From: Streptomyces sp. FIT100
GTDB taxonomy: Bacteria; Actinomycetota; Actinomycetes; Streptomycetales; Streptomycetaceae
DNA length: 64,000 nt
Reading direction: 5' to 3'
Assembly (NCBI RefSeq): GCF_024584805.1
Contig: NZ_CP075715.1
Location: forward strand, 1-64,000
The notes under the pieces: model-generated
Database searches by the model: none
Told to the model about the DNA's origin: nothing
The model's input: only the letters and a program-made list of their open reading frames with translations
Position numbers and translations under genes: made by a program
Shown: positions 7,914 to 15,769 of the stretch, one piece after another
Numbering within the stretch: the stretch's first letter is position 1
Layout of the letters: the number at the start of each line of letters is the position of its first letter

Positions 7914-7955
7914 CTTATGTGAGATACGAGATGTGAGATGCAAGATGTAAAACGT
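7914..7955 (-). promoter_or_regulatory. Tandem heptamer array in the leader of the deaminase gene
   Basis: On the plus strand the run reads GAGATAC GAGATGT GAGATGC AAGATGT AAAACGT from 7921 to 7955, preceded by the related CTTATGT. It lies 9-50 bp upstream of the deaminase start, inside a 191-bp gap in an otherwise tightly packed cluster. It may be a reiterated protein-binding site or an RNA leader element, or only a microsatellite. Adjacency to the ribosome-binding site makes a regulatory role plausible. Confidence 0.4.
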
Positions 7956-8096
7956 GCGACTTCGCCGGTCCCGCGGTACCGGCGCCAGGACTCGGTCCCT
8001 CACGTGCGGAGGGACTCTGACGCAGCGTCGGACGAGTGGTGGACGAGTGGATGTGCTGGGCGGGGGTGACGGGTGGGGCGGCCCCGCCCGCCGTGG

Positions 8097-9674
8097 TCAG
8101 GAGCGGTCCGAGTCGTTCGTCGTCGGTACGGTCTCGCCGGGCAGACGGGCGAGGTGGTTCAGCGGTACGGGGCAGGACAGCGGGCGGCGGTCCGGTGCCG
8201 GCTCCTCGCCGGCCAGGGCGGCCACGGCGGGCCCGCACATCCGTCCCTGGCACCAGCCCATTCCCGCGCGGGTGAGCAGTTTGACGGTGCGGGCGTCGTG
8301 CGCGCCGAGTTCGCCGACGGCCTCCCTGACGGCTCTTGCCGGCACCTCCTCGCAGCGGCACACGTGGGTGGCGTCGTCGAGCCAGTCGGCCCAGCCGGGA
8401 CCGGGGCGGTGCACGGCCGCCATCACCTCGGCGAAGGCCCGCAGCCGGTCGCGCCGCGCTCTGAGTGCCGTCACACGCCGCGCCCGCCGCGACGTTCGCG
8501 GGACGCCGGACCCGGACCCGGACCCGCTCTCGGTCTCGGTCTCGGGCCCGGCGCCGCGCAGGGCGCGTGCGATGGACAGGGCGGCCAGTTCCCCTTCGGC
8601 CAGGGCCAGTTCCGCCCCGCCGATGCCTCCGGTCTCCCCCGCCGACCAGACGCCGGGGACGGAGGTGCGCTGTTCGTCGTCGAGGTCCAGTACGGCGGTG
8701 CCGTCGGCCGTGCGGCGGGTGGCGCAGCCGATGCCGGTGGCGAGTTCCAGTTGCGGGAGCAGTCCGTGGCCGACGGCGAGCGCGTCGCACGGGATGCGGC
8801 GCCCGCTGCCGGGTACGGGCCGCCAGTTCCGGTCGAGCCGCGCCACCGTCACGGCCTCGATCCGGTCCGTGCCGTGCGCGGCGGTGACGGCGTGCCGGGT
8901 CAGCAGCCGTACCCCGTGCCGGAGCAGCGCGCCGGCGTGCAGAGCAGCCTCGACGGCCTTCCCGGGATTGCGCAGGAGGACGGGGAGCCGTCGGGCGTAG
9001 GCCGGGTACGCGGCGGCCTCCACGACCGCGGGCACCGTGGCCCCGGCGGCTGCCAGGGAGCCCGCGACGGCGAGCAGCAGCGGGCCGCTGCCCGCGACGA
9101 CGGTGCGGCGGCCGGGCAGGACGAGGCCGGACTTGAGCATCGCCTGCGCTCCTCCCGCGCCGACGACTCCGGGCAGGGTCCAGCCGGGGAAGGGGAGTTG
9201 GCGCTCGTGGGCTCCGGTGGCGAGCAGCACCGTACGGGCCAGGACGGTGGCGGCGTACTCGTCGTCGCTGTGGCCCGCGACCGCGTGGAGCCGCCAGACC
9301 GGCGCCCGGCCGCAGCGCTCCGCCCCCGGCTCCGCAGCGGACTCCCCTTCCTCCGGGGCCTGTTCGGGAAGGACGGTCCAGACGTGGTGCGCGGGCAGGT
9401 GGTGGATCCGCCCCGCCGCCGCGTGGGCACGCAGGGCGTGTTCCAGCCGGGCGAACGCCCGCCAGTGGTGGTGCAGGGCTTCGGGCCGGCTCGCGCGGAG
9501 GCCGGGTGCGGGATGGCGGTAGAACTGTCCGCCGGGCCGCTGCCCCGCGTCGAGGAGCGTCACCCGCAGTCCGAGTCCGGCGGCGGTGACGGCGGCCGCG
9601 AGTCCGGCGGGCCCGGCTCCGACGACGGCCAGTTCGCAGGGCGGCGTGGTGGGTTCAGACGGCGAGTTCGTCAT
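8097..9674 (-). CDS. D-hydroxyproline dehydrogenase alpha-type subunit (FAD/NAD-binding plus BFD-like [2Fe-2S] domain)
   Basis: A 525-residue flavoprotein. The N-terminal dinucleotide fold is CELAVVGAGPAGLAAAV, with a second nucleotide-binding region around residues 140-200. The C-terminus is a bacterioferritin-associated-ferredoxin-like domain with CRCEE … CQGRMC cysteines. This architecture is that of the α subunit of HcnABC/LhpBEF-type dehydrogenases, which pass electrons from a D-amino acid to the respiratory chain. ATG 9674 was chosen over an upstream in-frame GTG at 9803 because homology starts there and it overlaps the preceding ferredoxin gene by 20 nt. All three subunits are encoded consecutively. 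Confidence 0.85.
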   Translation of the reverse strand: MTNSPSEPTTPPCELAVVGAGPAGLAAAVTAAGLGLRVTLLDAGQRPGGQFYRHPAPGLRASRPEALHHHWRAFARLEHALRAHAAAGRIHHLPAHHVWTVLPEQAPEEGESAAEPGAERCGRAPVWRLHAVAGHSDDEYAATVLARTVLLATGAHERQLPFPGWTLPGVVGAGGAQAMLKSGLVLPGRRTVVAGSGPLLLAVAGSLAAAGATVPAVVEAAAYPAYARRLPVLLRNPGKAVEAALHAGALLRHGVRLLTRHAVTAAHGTDRIEAVTVARLDRNWRPVPGSGRRIPCDALAVGHGLLPQLELATGIGCATRRTADGTAVLDLDDEQRTSVPGVWSAGETGGIGGAELALAEGELAALSIARALRGAGPETETESGSGSGSGVPRTSRRARRVTALRARRDRLRAFAEVMAAVHRPGPGWADWLDDATHVCRCEEVPARAVREAVGELGAHDARTVKLLTRAGMGWCQGRMCGPAVAALAGEEPAPDRRPLSCPVPLNHLARLPGETVPTTNDSDRS

Positions 9675-9969
9675 GACCGCTGCCCTTCTGTGTGGTGACG
9701 GCGTCGCCCGGGCGGGCCGGGACGATGCAGGCGCGCCGGTTGGGGCGGCCGTTGACCGTGGCGAGGCAGTCGTAGCAGGTGCCGACGGCGCAGAAGGCAC
9801 CACGGGGCGCGCCGCCGTCGCGGGTCGTGCGCCAGGAGAGGATCCCCGCCGCCCAGAGCGCCGCGGCGATGCTCTGCCCGGGCAGCGCGGTGAGGGGGCG
9901 TCCGTCGAAGGTGATCTCGTACGGGGGGCCCGGCTCGGCCCTCACCAGGGAGGCCGGTGTTCTGGTCAC
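9655..9969 (-). CDS. Small [2Fe-2S] ferredoxin-like subunit of the D-hydroxyproline dehydrogenase
   Basis: A 104-residue protein of the SoxD/HcnA-like (2Fe-2S)-binding family. The cluster ligands are in GAFCAVGTCYDCLATVNG, with a further Cys in RRACIVPA. It begins at GTG 9969, whose GTGA overlaps the stop of the oxidase subunit, and it runs 20 nt into the next subunit gene. This gives translational coupling of a three-subunit complex. It supplies the electron-transfer centre between the two flavoproteins. Confidence 0.82.
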   Translation of the reverse strand: MTRTPASLVRAEPGPPYEITFDGRPLTALPGQSIAAALWAAGILSWRTTRDGGAPRGAFCAVGTCYDCLATVNGRPNRRACIVPARPGDAVTTQKGSGHDELAV

Positions 9970-11141
9970 TGCGCTGCTCCTGCCTGGTCGAAACGGTGGG
10001 GCCGAAACGGCCGCGGGTCCAGGGGTGGTTGCCCGCCGCTGAGTGCGGCGGCGATCAGCAGTCCGGTGGCCGGGGCGAGGCCGATGCCCGCGCCTTCGTG
10101 GCCGCATGCGTGGAACAGTCCGGGCACGCGCGGGTCGGCGCCGATCGCGGGGAGGTGGTCGGGGAGATAGGGGCGAAAGCCGTGGTAGGTGCGGATGGCG
10201 CGTACGCCCGCGAGTACCGGGAAGAGCCTGGTGGCCTGGGCGGCGAGGCGGCGCAGGGCCTCGGCGGACAGGGTCCGGTCGTAGCCGACGCGTTCGCGGG
10301 TCGCGCCGATCAGCACGGGCCCCGCGGGGGTGCCTTCGACGACGGCGGAGGACTGGAGGGCGGCGGAGTCGCTGGCGACGTCGGAGATGTAGTCGGCGGC
10401 GTAGACCTTGTGGCGGACGACTCGCGGCAGGGGCTCGGTGACGAGGACGAAGCCGCGGCGCGGGAGGACGGGCAGCCGGGTGCCTGCCAGTCGGGCGACG
10501 TCGCCGCCCCAGGTGCCGGCGGCGTTGACGACGGCGGGTGCGTGGAGTTCGCCGTGCGGTGTGCGTACGCCGCGGACGGTGCCGTCGGACCGGGTGAGGA
10601 CGGCGGTGACCTCTTCCCCGAGGCGGACGCGGGCGCCGGATTCGCGTGCCGTTCGCAGGAGTTGGGCGGCGGCGCGGGCGGGCTGGACCTGGGCGTCCTG
10701 GGGGTAGTGGAAGCCGCCGGCGAGTCCGTGCGCGAGGTGGGGTTCCAGGTCGTGGAGCCGGTCGGCGGGGACGGCGTGGGCCTCGACACCGGCCTTGCGC
10801 TGGCCCTCGGCGAAGTCGCGCAGTGCGGTGAGGGCGGTCTCGTCGGGCGCGACGACGAGACCGCCCTTGGGCTCGTACTCGGTCTGCGCCGGCAGGACGT
10901 CGGCGAGCTCGCGCCAGAGCCGGGTCGACAGCAGCGCGAGGTCGAGCTCGGGCCCCGCCTCCTTGTCGGAGACGAGGAGATTGCCTTCCCCGGTGCCGGT
11001 GGTGCCGCCCGCGACGGAGCCGCGGTCGAGGACCGTCACGGCGAGTCCGGCGCGGCTCGCGTAGTACGCGCAGGCCGCTCCGACGACGCCGGCGCCGATG
11101 ATGACGGCGTCCTGGGGACCACGAGGGTTTCCGGCGGGCAC
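9966..11141 (-). CDS. D-amino-acid oxidase-like beta subunit of the D-hydroxyproline dehydrogenase
   Basis: A 391-residue FAD-dependent DAO-family protein with N-terminal DAVIIGAGVVGAACAYYASRAG and C-terminal GLFHACGHEGAGIGLAPATG. In the heterotrimeric dehydrogenases this is the catalytic subunit that oxidises cis-4-hydroxy-D-proline to the pyrroline. It is the first gene of the minus-strand operon. The GTG start at 11141 has no Shine-Dalgarno, and a candidate operator/promoter (ATGTCACAT) lies only 10-20 nt upstream, so a leaderless message is possible. It ends in a GTGA overlap with the ferredoxin gene. Confidence 0.85.
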   Translation of the reverse strand: MPAGNPRGPQDAVIIGAGVVGAACAYYASRAGLAVTVLDRGSVAGGTTGTGEGNLLVSDKEAGPELDLALLSTRLWRELADVLPAQTEYEPKGGLVVAPDETALTALRDFAEGQRKAGVEAHAVPADRLHDLEPHLAHGLAGGFHYPQDAQVQPARAAAQLLRTARESGARVRLGEEVTAVLTRSDGTVRGVRTPHGELHAPAVVNAAGTWGGDVARLAGTRLPVLPRRGFVLVTEPLPRVVRHKVYAADYISDVASDSAALQSSAVVEGTPAGPVLIGATRERVGYDRTLSAEALRRLAAQATRLFPVLAGVRAIRTYHGFRPYLPDHLPAIGADPRVPGLFHACGHEGAGIGLAPATGLLIAAALSGGQPPLDPRPFRPHRFDQAGAAQ

Positions 11142-11150
11142 GGCAGTAAT

Positions 11151-11159
11151 ATGTCACAT
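11151..11159. promoter_or_regulatory. Candidate operator ATGTCACAT in front of the dehydrogenase operon
   Basis: A perfect ATGT-C-ACAT palindrome within TAATATGTCACATTGCC, 10 bp from the first operon start codon. It resembles the sites at 5857 (GntR gene) and 13746 (collagenase promoter region). If transcription starts here the mRNA is leaderless. The motif is short, so this is suggestive only. Confidence 0.35.
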
Positions 11160-11224
11160 TGCCATGGCGCCGGGGAAGGGAATCGCGCACCCGGGCGGTG
11201 ACGCGTACGCGGGACGCGTACGGA

Positions 11225-13618
11225 TCAGCTGCGCAGCGGCCCTTCGCAGCGGTAAGTCGACGTTCCCGCACGGCCGTTGGTCCAGATCTCCACCGGGCCG
11301 AAGGAGCAGTTCATGTCGGCGAGGTTGGTGGAGGCCGCTCCCGCCCGGTCGAGGATGAAGTAGTCGACCGTCTCGGACATGTCCTTGAAGACGAGGTCCG
11401 GGTCGGCGGAGTCGGCGAGATCGGCGGTGATCCTGCCGGTGCAGGTGAAGCGCCGCTTGCCGGGGTCGCCGTTGTCCGTGCAGAGCGGGTCGGCCTGAGT
11501 GGCGCCGGCGAAGGAGGCGCGGACGGCCTCCGGCGTCGCGTCCGTGAGCCGGTCGTCGGGTGTGTACGTGGTGTTGGGTACGAACAGGTCGTCGACGTCC
11601 GCGATCTGTGCGTCCAGGAAGCTGTCGTAGACCCGCTGGAGCGCCTGGTCGGCGCCGAGCCGGGCGCGCCAGGCGTCGAAGGCCGCGGGGTCGTCGGCCC
11701 GCAGATGGCCGTACATCTCCCGCAGCAGGGAGGGCCGTTCGGTCCACAGGAACTCGAAGAACGTGCCCGCGTAGTCGTAGAAGCGGAAGCCGTCGCCTTC
11801 GTACGTGGCGTGCAGCAGCTGGTCGACGGTCATCCGCGGGCCGCCGCCGGCGGTGTCGTCGATGACGCCCTGGACCAGGGACTTGCGGACGGCGATTCCG
11901 TTGTCGCGGGTGGCGCCGTCGAAGAACTCCGCCGTGCCCTCGTCCATCGCGGTGGTGCGGTCGCCGCTGTACCAGGGGCCCTCGCCGAAGTATCCGGGCA
12001 CGGCCCAGCGGCCGTTGAGGTAGTGGACGTACTCGTGCCGGAAGAGTTCTTCGAGGGTGAGGGAGGAGTCCTGCGGGACGCGGCGCTGGTAGGTGTAGAA
12101 CGTCGCGCCGCGCTCGATGTAGATGCCGCCGTTCTCGGTGCCCATGCCGGTGAGGACGGGATGGTAGACCTCGTAATCGGAGCGCGAGCCGTACAGCACG
12201 ATGTTCAGCGAGGTGTTGGTGTCGCCGGCGAGCGGCTGCTCGGTGCCGAGGACCCGGTGGAACTGCGCCTTGACCTGCTTGCTCGCGTAGTAGAGCTGGT
12301 CGACGGTGGCACGGTCGAGGCCGGTGCGGACCTTGATGGCCCCGCTGTCGTAGGTGTACGTGTGCGGGAAGATCTCCCGCTCGATGTCGTCCTTGCAGAC
12401 GGCATACGGTTTGCAGGCCTCGTAGAAGTTCAGCCAGCCGACGAGCGAGGCCCAGGGCCGGCTGCCGTGGCCGAAGTTGGTGCGGGCGACCGGTAGCAGG
12501 GCGCCGAGAGCGGAGACGACCTGTGCCCTCAGGGCGTCGATCTGGCCGAAGCGGCCGTACTCGCCGAGGGCGTCGCGAACGACCCATTCGTTCGGTGTGC
12601 CCTTGAGGTGGGTGTGAGCGGCGAAGGCCTTGAAGGCGTCACGGTAGGACGCGTTCTGGGTGACGACGTTGTGGAACGCGGTGTCCCGGTTGCCCGGATA
12701 GACGCCGAGGTAGTTGACGGAGAGCGCGGCCAGGGCCGCTCCGCCCCAGGACGGGTCGTCGTACTGGCCCGTGTGGTACCTGTCCATCGTGGCCAGGACC
12801 TTCCTGATCAGCCCGAGCTGGCTGTGCCGCAGGCCGGGGGCGCTGCCGGTGTAGAGGGCCTCGCGGAGGGTCTCGGCGTTGGTCCGCGTCACCTGGAAGG
12901 TGCGGGCCGCGGTGCCGAAGTCGTGGACGGCCCGCCGGAGCACCTCGGTGGTCGGGACGTCGGTGATGTCGATCTCGGGGCGGGAGAAGTCGTGGTACGC
13001 GACGGCGTGGAGGTACGTGAACATCTCCAGCAGGTGCGTGCCGTTGCGGCCGTCGTGCGCGGCGGCCAGTGAGGATATTCGCCGGCCCACGGCCTGGACG
13101 TGCGCGTCCGACATGACCGGCACGAGGCGGGTGTCCCAGGTCCAGACGAGGTCGCCGAGGCAGCCCTCGGCGGTGACCGCCGGGTCGGCGAGGAAGTCGG
13201 CGAGCTCCTCGGGGCCGAGGCGGGTGATGCCGTCGAGGGTGCAGGGGACACCGACGGCGTCGGCGGTGGTGTGCGGCGCGGTGGCACGGGTGGCGCCGCC
13301 GGTTCCGGGGGTGTCCTGGCGGCCGGGGGTTCGGCCTTCGGCCAGCTCCCCCGGCGCGAGGGCGGGTCCGGAGGCCGACTTGGGCGCCCTGGCGAGTCGG
13401 TCGACCTCGTCGAAGGGGTTGCGGGCGTGGGCGACACCGGCCGTGGCCGGGGCGTACCGGCCCGCGAAGGCGGCGGGGGTGGCGGGGGTGGCAGTGGCGC
13501 GTTCCGTGGCTGCCGCGGGCGCGATGTGGCCGAGCGGAGCGAGGAGGGTGGTGGCGAGCGCCACGGCGAGCAGGGGGGTGCGCGCGGATCTGAGCAGCAC
13601 GGATCGAGGCTGGGACAC
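11225..13618 (-). CDS. Secreted M9 (microbial) collagenase
   Basis: A 797-residue secreted metalloprotease. The signal peptide is clear (RSVLLRSARTPLLAVALATTLLAPLGHIAPAAA). A collagenase N-terminal activator region follows, then a gluzincin zinc motif in LFRHEYVHYLNGRW near residue 525, with the downstream Glu region DEGTAEFFDGA. The C-terminal ~110 residues resemble the small trailing domain of these enzymes. GTG 13618 has ACAGGAG upstream; more distal in-frame starts would bury the signal peptide. It lies directly upstream of, and on the same strand as, the hydroxyproline-degradation operon. Collagen is the main natural source of 4-hydroxyproline, which supports a shared role. Confidence 0.9.
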   Translation of the reverse strand: MSQPRSVLLRSARTPLLAVALATTLLAPLGHIAPAAATERATATPATPAAFAGRYAPATAGVAHARNPFDEVDRLARAPKSASGPALAPGELAEGRTPGRQDTPGTGGATRATAPHTTADAVGVPCTLDGITRLGPEELADFLADPAVTAEGCLGDLVWTWDTRLVPVMSDAHVQAVGRRISSLAAAHDGRNGTHLLEMFTYLHAVAYHDFSRPEIDITDVPTTEVLRRAVHDFGTAARTFQVTRTNAETLREALYTGSAPGLRHSQLGLIRKVLATMDRYHTGQYDDPSWGGAALAALSVNYLGVYPGNRDTAFHNVVTQNASYRDAFKAFAAHTHLKGTPNEWVVRDALGEYGRFGQIDALRAQVVSALGALLPVARTNFGHGSRPWASLVGWLNFYEACKPYAVCKDDIEREIFPHTYTYDSGAIKVRTGLDRATVDQLYYASKQVKAQFHRVLGTEQPLAGDTNTSLNIVLYGSRSDYEVYHPVLTGMGTENGGIYIERGATFYTYQRRVPQDSSLTLEELFRHEYVHYLNGRWAVPGYFGEGPWYSGDRTTAMDEGTAEFFDGATRDNGIAVRKSLVQGVIDDTAGGGPRMTVDQLLHATYEGDGFRFYDYAGTFFEFLWTERPSLLREMYGHLRADDPAAFDAWRARLGADQALQRVYDSFLDAQIADVDDLFVPNTTYTPDDRLTDATPEAVRASFAGATQADPLCTDNGDPGKRRFTCTGRITADLADSADPDLVFKDMSETVDYFILDRAGAASTNLADMNCSFGPVEIWTNGRAGTSTYRCEGPLRS

Positions 13619-14013
13619 CGATGACTCCTGTGTGGGAGGTGACTGTGGGGGTGTGACAGCGGTGCGGTGTTCGCGAAGCCCTTTGGTGTGCAAGGGGATT
13701 GGCCGTGCGGTGCGAAGGGTGCGCGATGTGACCCGTAACATAGTAATGTGAAATTGCACTGACAAGCCCTCAGTAACCCTCTGCCTCTGAGGAGTTGAGA
13801 TGTCCGGCACCCCGTTCAGCGCCCCGCCCGCTCCGTCCCGGAGCTGGTGGGCTCCATGCGGAAGCACCGGGCGATCCCACATCCGCAAGGGGACGGACCG
13901 GCCGCCGAACGCCTTCAGTTCCGTGCGAAGTTACGGCCTGGGCGGCCGAGCGGTACGCCCAGCCGGAGGCCGGATCACGGCAGGACACCTACCGGTAGGC
14001 GCGGGGCGGCCGG
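13619..14013. other. Collagenase upstream region
   Basis: Nearly 400 bases between the collagenase and the next minus-strand gene. The segment around 13735-13765 is locally AT-rich and contains AATGTGAAATTGC, similar to the 11151 operator candidate. It probably holds the collagenase promoter. No gene is supported in 13780-14013. Confidence 0.4.
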
Positions 14014-14391
14014 TCATGACGAGGGTGATGTTGCGGTGCTATTGGTCAGCGCCGCCTGGACGATGCGGATGGCCTCGTCGGTGTCGATGCCGACGCCGGC
14101 GATGACGGCGGCGTACTCGGCGGCGGCGCGGCGTGCCCGTTCGCGTCCCTCCTCGCCCGCTGCGGACACGAACGAGCCGGCCGCTCCGCGGGCCTCGACC
14201 AGCCCCGCCACCTCCAGCTCCCGGTAGGCCCGGCCGACGGTGTTGACGGCCAGGCCGAGGTCCGCGGCCAGGCGGCGGATGGTCGGCAGCCGGGTGCCCG
14301 CGGCCAGTGTGTGGTCCTGGATCTGCCGGGCGAGCTGCGCGCGGAGCTGCTCGAACGGCGGGACGGGCGAGGTCGAGTCGATGACGATCAC
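14014..14391 (-). CDS. GntR-family regulator (YtrA subfamily)
   Basis: A 125-residue short GntR protein with the winged helix PPFEQLRAQLARQIQDH…LPTIRRLAADLGLAVNTVGRAYRELEVAGLVEARG, followed by a ~45-residue helical dimerisation tail and no ligand domain, as in the YtrA subfamily. YtrA-type regulators usually repress the operon they belong to, which encodes membrane or ABC-transport proteins. Here the gene follows a membrane-protein gene with a 4-nt gap. The very long palindrome at 15238-15285 in front of that pair is its obvious candidate operator. Confidence 0.9.
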   Translation of the reverse strand: MIVIDSTSPVPPFEQLRAQLARQIQDHTLAAGTRLPTIRRLAADLGLAVNTVGRAYRELEVAGLVEARGAAGSFVSAAGEEGRERARRAAAEYAAVIAGVGIDTDEAIRIVQAALTNSTATSPSS

Positions 14392-14395
14392 CGGC

Positions 14396-15229
14396 TCACC
14401 GGACGCTCGTCGCGTGCCTCGCCGCGGCGCTGCTCCGCGCGGTCGACATGGTGATCAGGGCGAGGGTGATGACGCTCAGGACGATGAAGACGAGCCAGGC
14501 AACGTTCCACCAGCCGAGCGCGGTATCGAACACCGACACGATCGGCAGCGACCACACCACGGTGGGCGTGGCGACTTCGCGGGCGTCCTCGACCCGCATG
14601 ATGATGTCGGCCGTCAGCGAGTCCTCGTCGTCGGCCACGACCGGGTGCGTCAGGATATGGCGCAGCTGGACGACCACGCCGGCCGCGACCCCGCACAGTG
14701 CGATGAGCAGAATGACCGCCGCGTACCGTGCAGTGGAGTCCCGCGTGGCCAGGGCGCCGATCGCCAGCGCCAGCGCGCCCGCGAACGTGGCAGCCGCGAA
14801 CGCGGCTCGCGGCCAGCCGAGCACGGTGCGCCAGCCGAGCCGGACCAGGTGCGCCGCCCGGCGCGGCAACGCCGCGCCGGCCCGCCGGTCGACCCGCCGC
14901 ACCCACCGGTCCAGCAGCGCCTGGGCCAGCACCAACCCCACCACCACCGCCGTCAGGAGCAGCAGCGACCAGTTCCGGTACGCCCCGGACCCGTCACCCG
15001 CGGCGCCCGCCGACCGTTCGCCGACGTAGATGAGCGCGATCGCGATGATGAACGCGGCGAGCAGGATCTGAGAGGCCAGACGGGCGCGCCACCGCACCGC
15101 GAGACGCCTGGCCAGCAGCGGGGTCGGAGGGACGTCGGTCAGTCCGTGCCCGGCCAGCCACACGCGGGCCCCCTCAAGGTTTACCGGACGCGCCGACTGG
15201 TCGGCGTCCGGAGTCGTTTCGTTCGGCAC
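14396..15229 (-). CDS. Integral membrane protein (multi-TM) in an operon with the YtrA-type regulator
   Basis: A 277-residue protein of no recognised family. The hydrophilic N-terminus (~60 residues) is followed by hydrophobic segments such as ASQILLAAFIIAIALIYVG, LLLLTAVVVGLVLAQALL, AAFAAATFAGALALAIGAL, YAAVILLIALCGVAAGVVV and WLVFIVLSVITLALITM. The start is GTG 15229 with AAGGGGG upstream. Membrane partners of YtrA-type regulators often sense or respond to cell-envelope stress; that is inference. The operator palindrome ends 9 bp before the start codon. Confidence 0.75.
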   Translation of the reverse strand: MPNETTPDADQSARPVNLEGARVWLAGHGLTDVPPTPLLARRLAVRWRARLASQILLAAFIIAIALIYVGERSAGAAGDGSGAYRNWSLLLLTAVVVGLVLAQALLDRWVRRVDRRAGAALPRRAAHLVRLGWRTVLGWPRAAFAAATFAGALALAIGALATRDSTARYAAVILLIALCGVAAGVVVQLRHILTHPVVADDEDSLTADIIMRVEDAREVATPTVVWSLPIVSVFDTALGWWNVAWLVFIVLSVITLALITMSTARSSAAARHATSVR

Positions 15230-15237
15230 GACGCCCC

Positions 15238-15285
15238 CTTGTCTCAATGCTTGTCTCACCATAGTGAGACAAGCATTGAGACAAG
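15238..15285. promoter_or_regulatory. Near-perfect 48-bp palindrome, candidate operator of the YtrA-type GntR
   Basis: Two 22-nt arms (15238-15259 and 15264-15285) are exact reverse complements around a 4-nt CATA centre. Each arm contains two copies of the half site CTTGTCTCA, so four half sites are arranged as two nested inverted repeats. It abuts the ribosome-binding site of the membrane protein/GntR operon. Such reiterated symmetry suggests cooperative binding of two dimers and tight autorepression. Confidence 0.75.
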
Positions 15286-15703
15286 TCAATCCGCGCGCAG
15301 AGCGGTGGCATCGGCGGTGTTCCCCATCCTGTCGGCCGGGTTCACCTCAATACCGGTGCACTGGGCACCGGCATGCTGCCGCGGGCCCAGGACACGGCCG
15401 CGCCGCGCACGGCGGCGGCGTTCGTACGGTCGGAGCCCAGGTATGTGGGCACCGCGTGCACCACGTCGACCGGTGCCGGTCCGCGGCATGGGCGGCCCGG
15501 CCGTGGCTGCCTCGAAGCGCAGCACGTCAGGCGCGTGCCCGAGGCGGTCTCTCTCCCCCCCGGTGCCCGGATCGGAACGTCATGCTGTGTCAGCAGGGTC
15601 GCTATCGGTCAAGGCGACGGGCTGACACGGGCTCTGACCAGGCAGGGCTAGCAGGTCGGATGCCCTGTGCCGACGGCTGGGCGACGCAGGTCACATTGGT
15701 CCA
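15286..15703. other. Intergenic region with a possible decayed minus-strand coding fragment
   Basis: About 420 bases between divergent transcription units. A minus-strand frame around 15340-15470 reads VVHAVPTYLGSDRTNAAAV without a start and looks like a gene remnant. No family is recognised. Confidence 0.3.
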
Positions 15704-15730
15704 TGTCACAGGGGGCCGGGCTACCTCGTC
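15704..15730 (+). promoter_or_regulatory. ECF41-type promoter, TGTCACA-N16-CGTC
   Basis: TGTCACA (15704-15710) and CGTC (15727-15730) are separated by exactly 16 bases. This equals the consensus described for ECF41 sigma factors. It lies ~40 bp upstream of the carboxymuconolactone-decarboxylase-like gene, and an ECF41 sigma gene follows that gene. A typical distance from -10 to start gives a leader of about 30 nt. Confidence 0.75.
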
Positions 15731-15769
15731 CCAGGGGTGTAGCCACCGACCACCGCAGAGGAGCACACG

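Noticed and set aside
15286..15525. Minus-strand 79-codon frame
   Set aside because: Arg/Gly-rich with no motif; a different minus-strand frame in the same DNA looks more protein-like, so at best this is a decayed gene.
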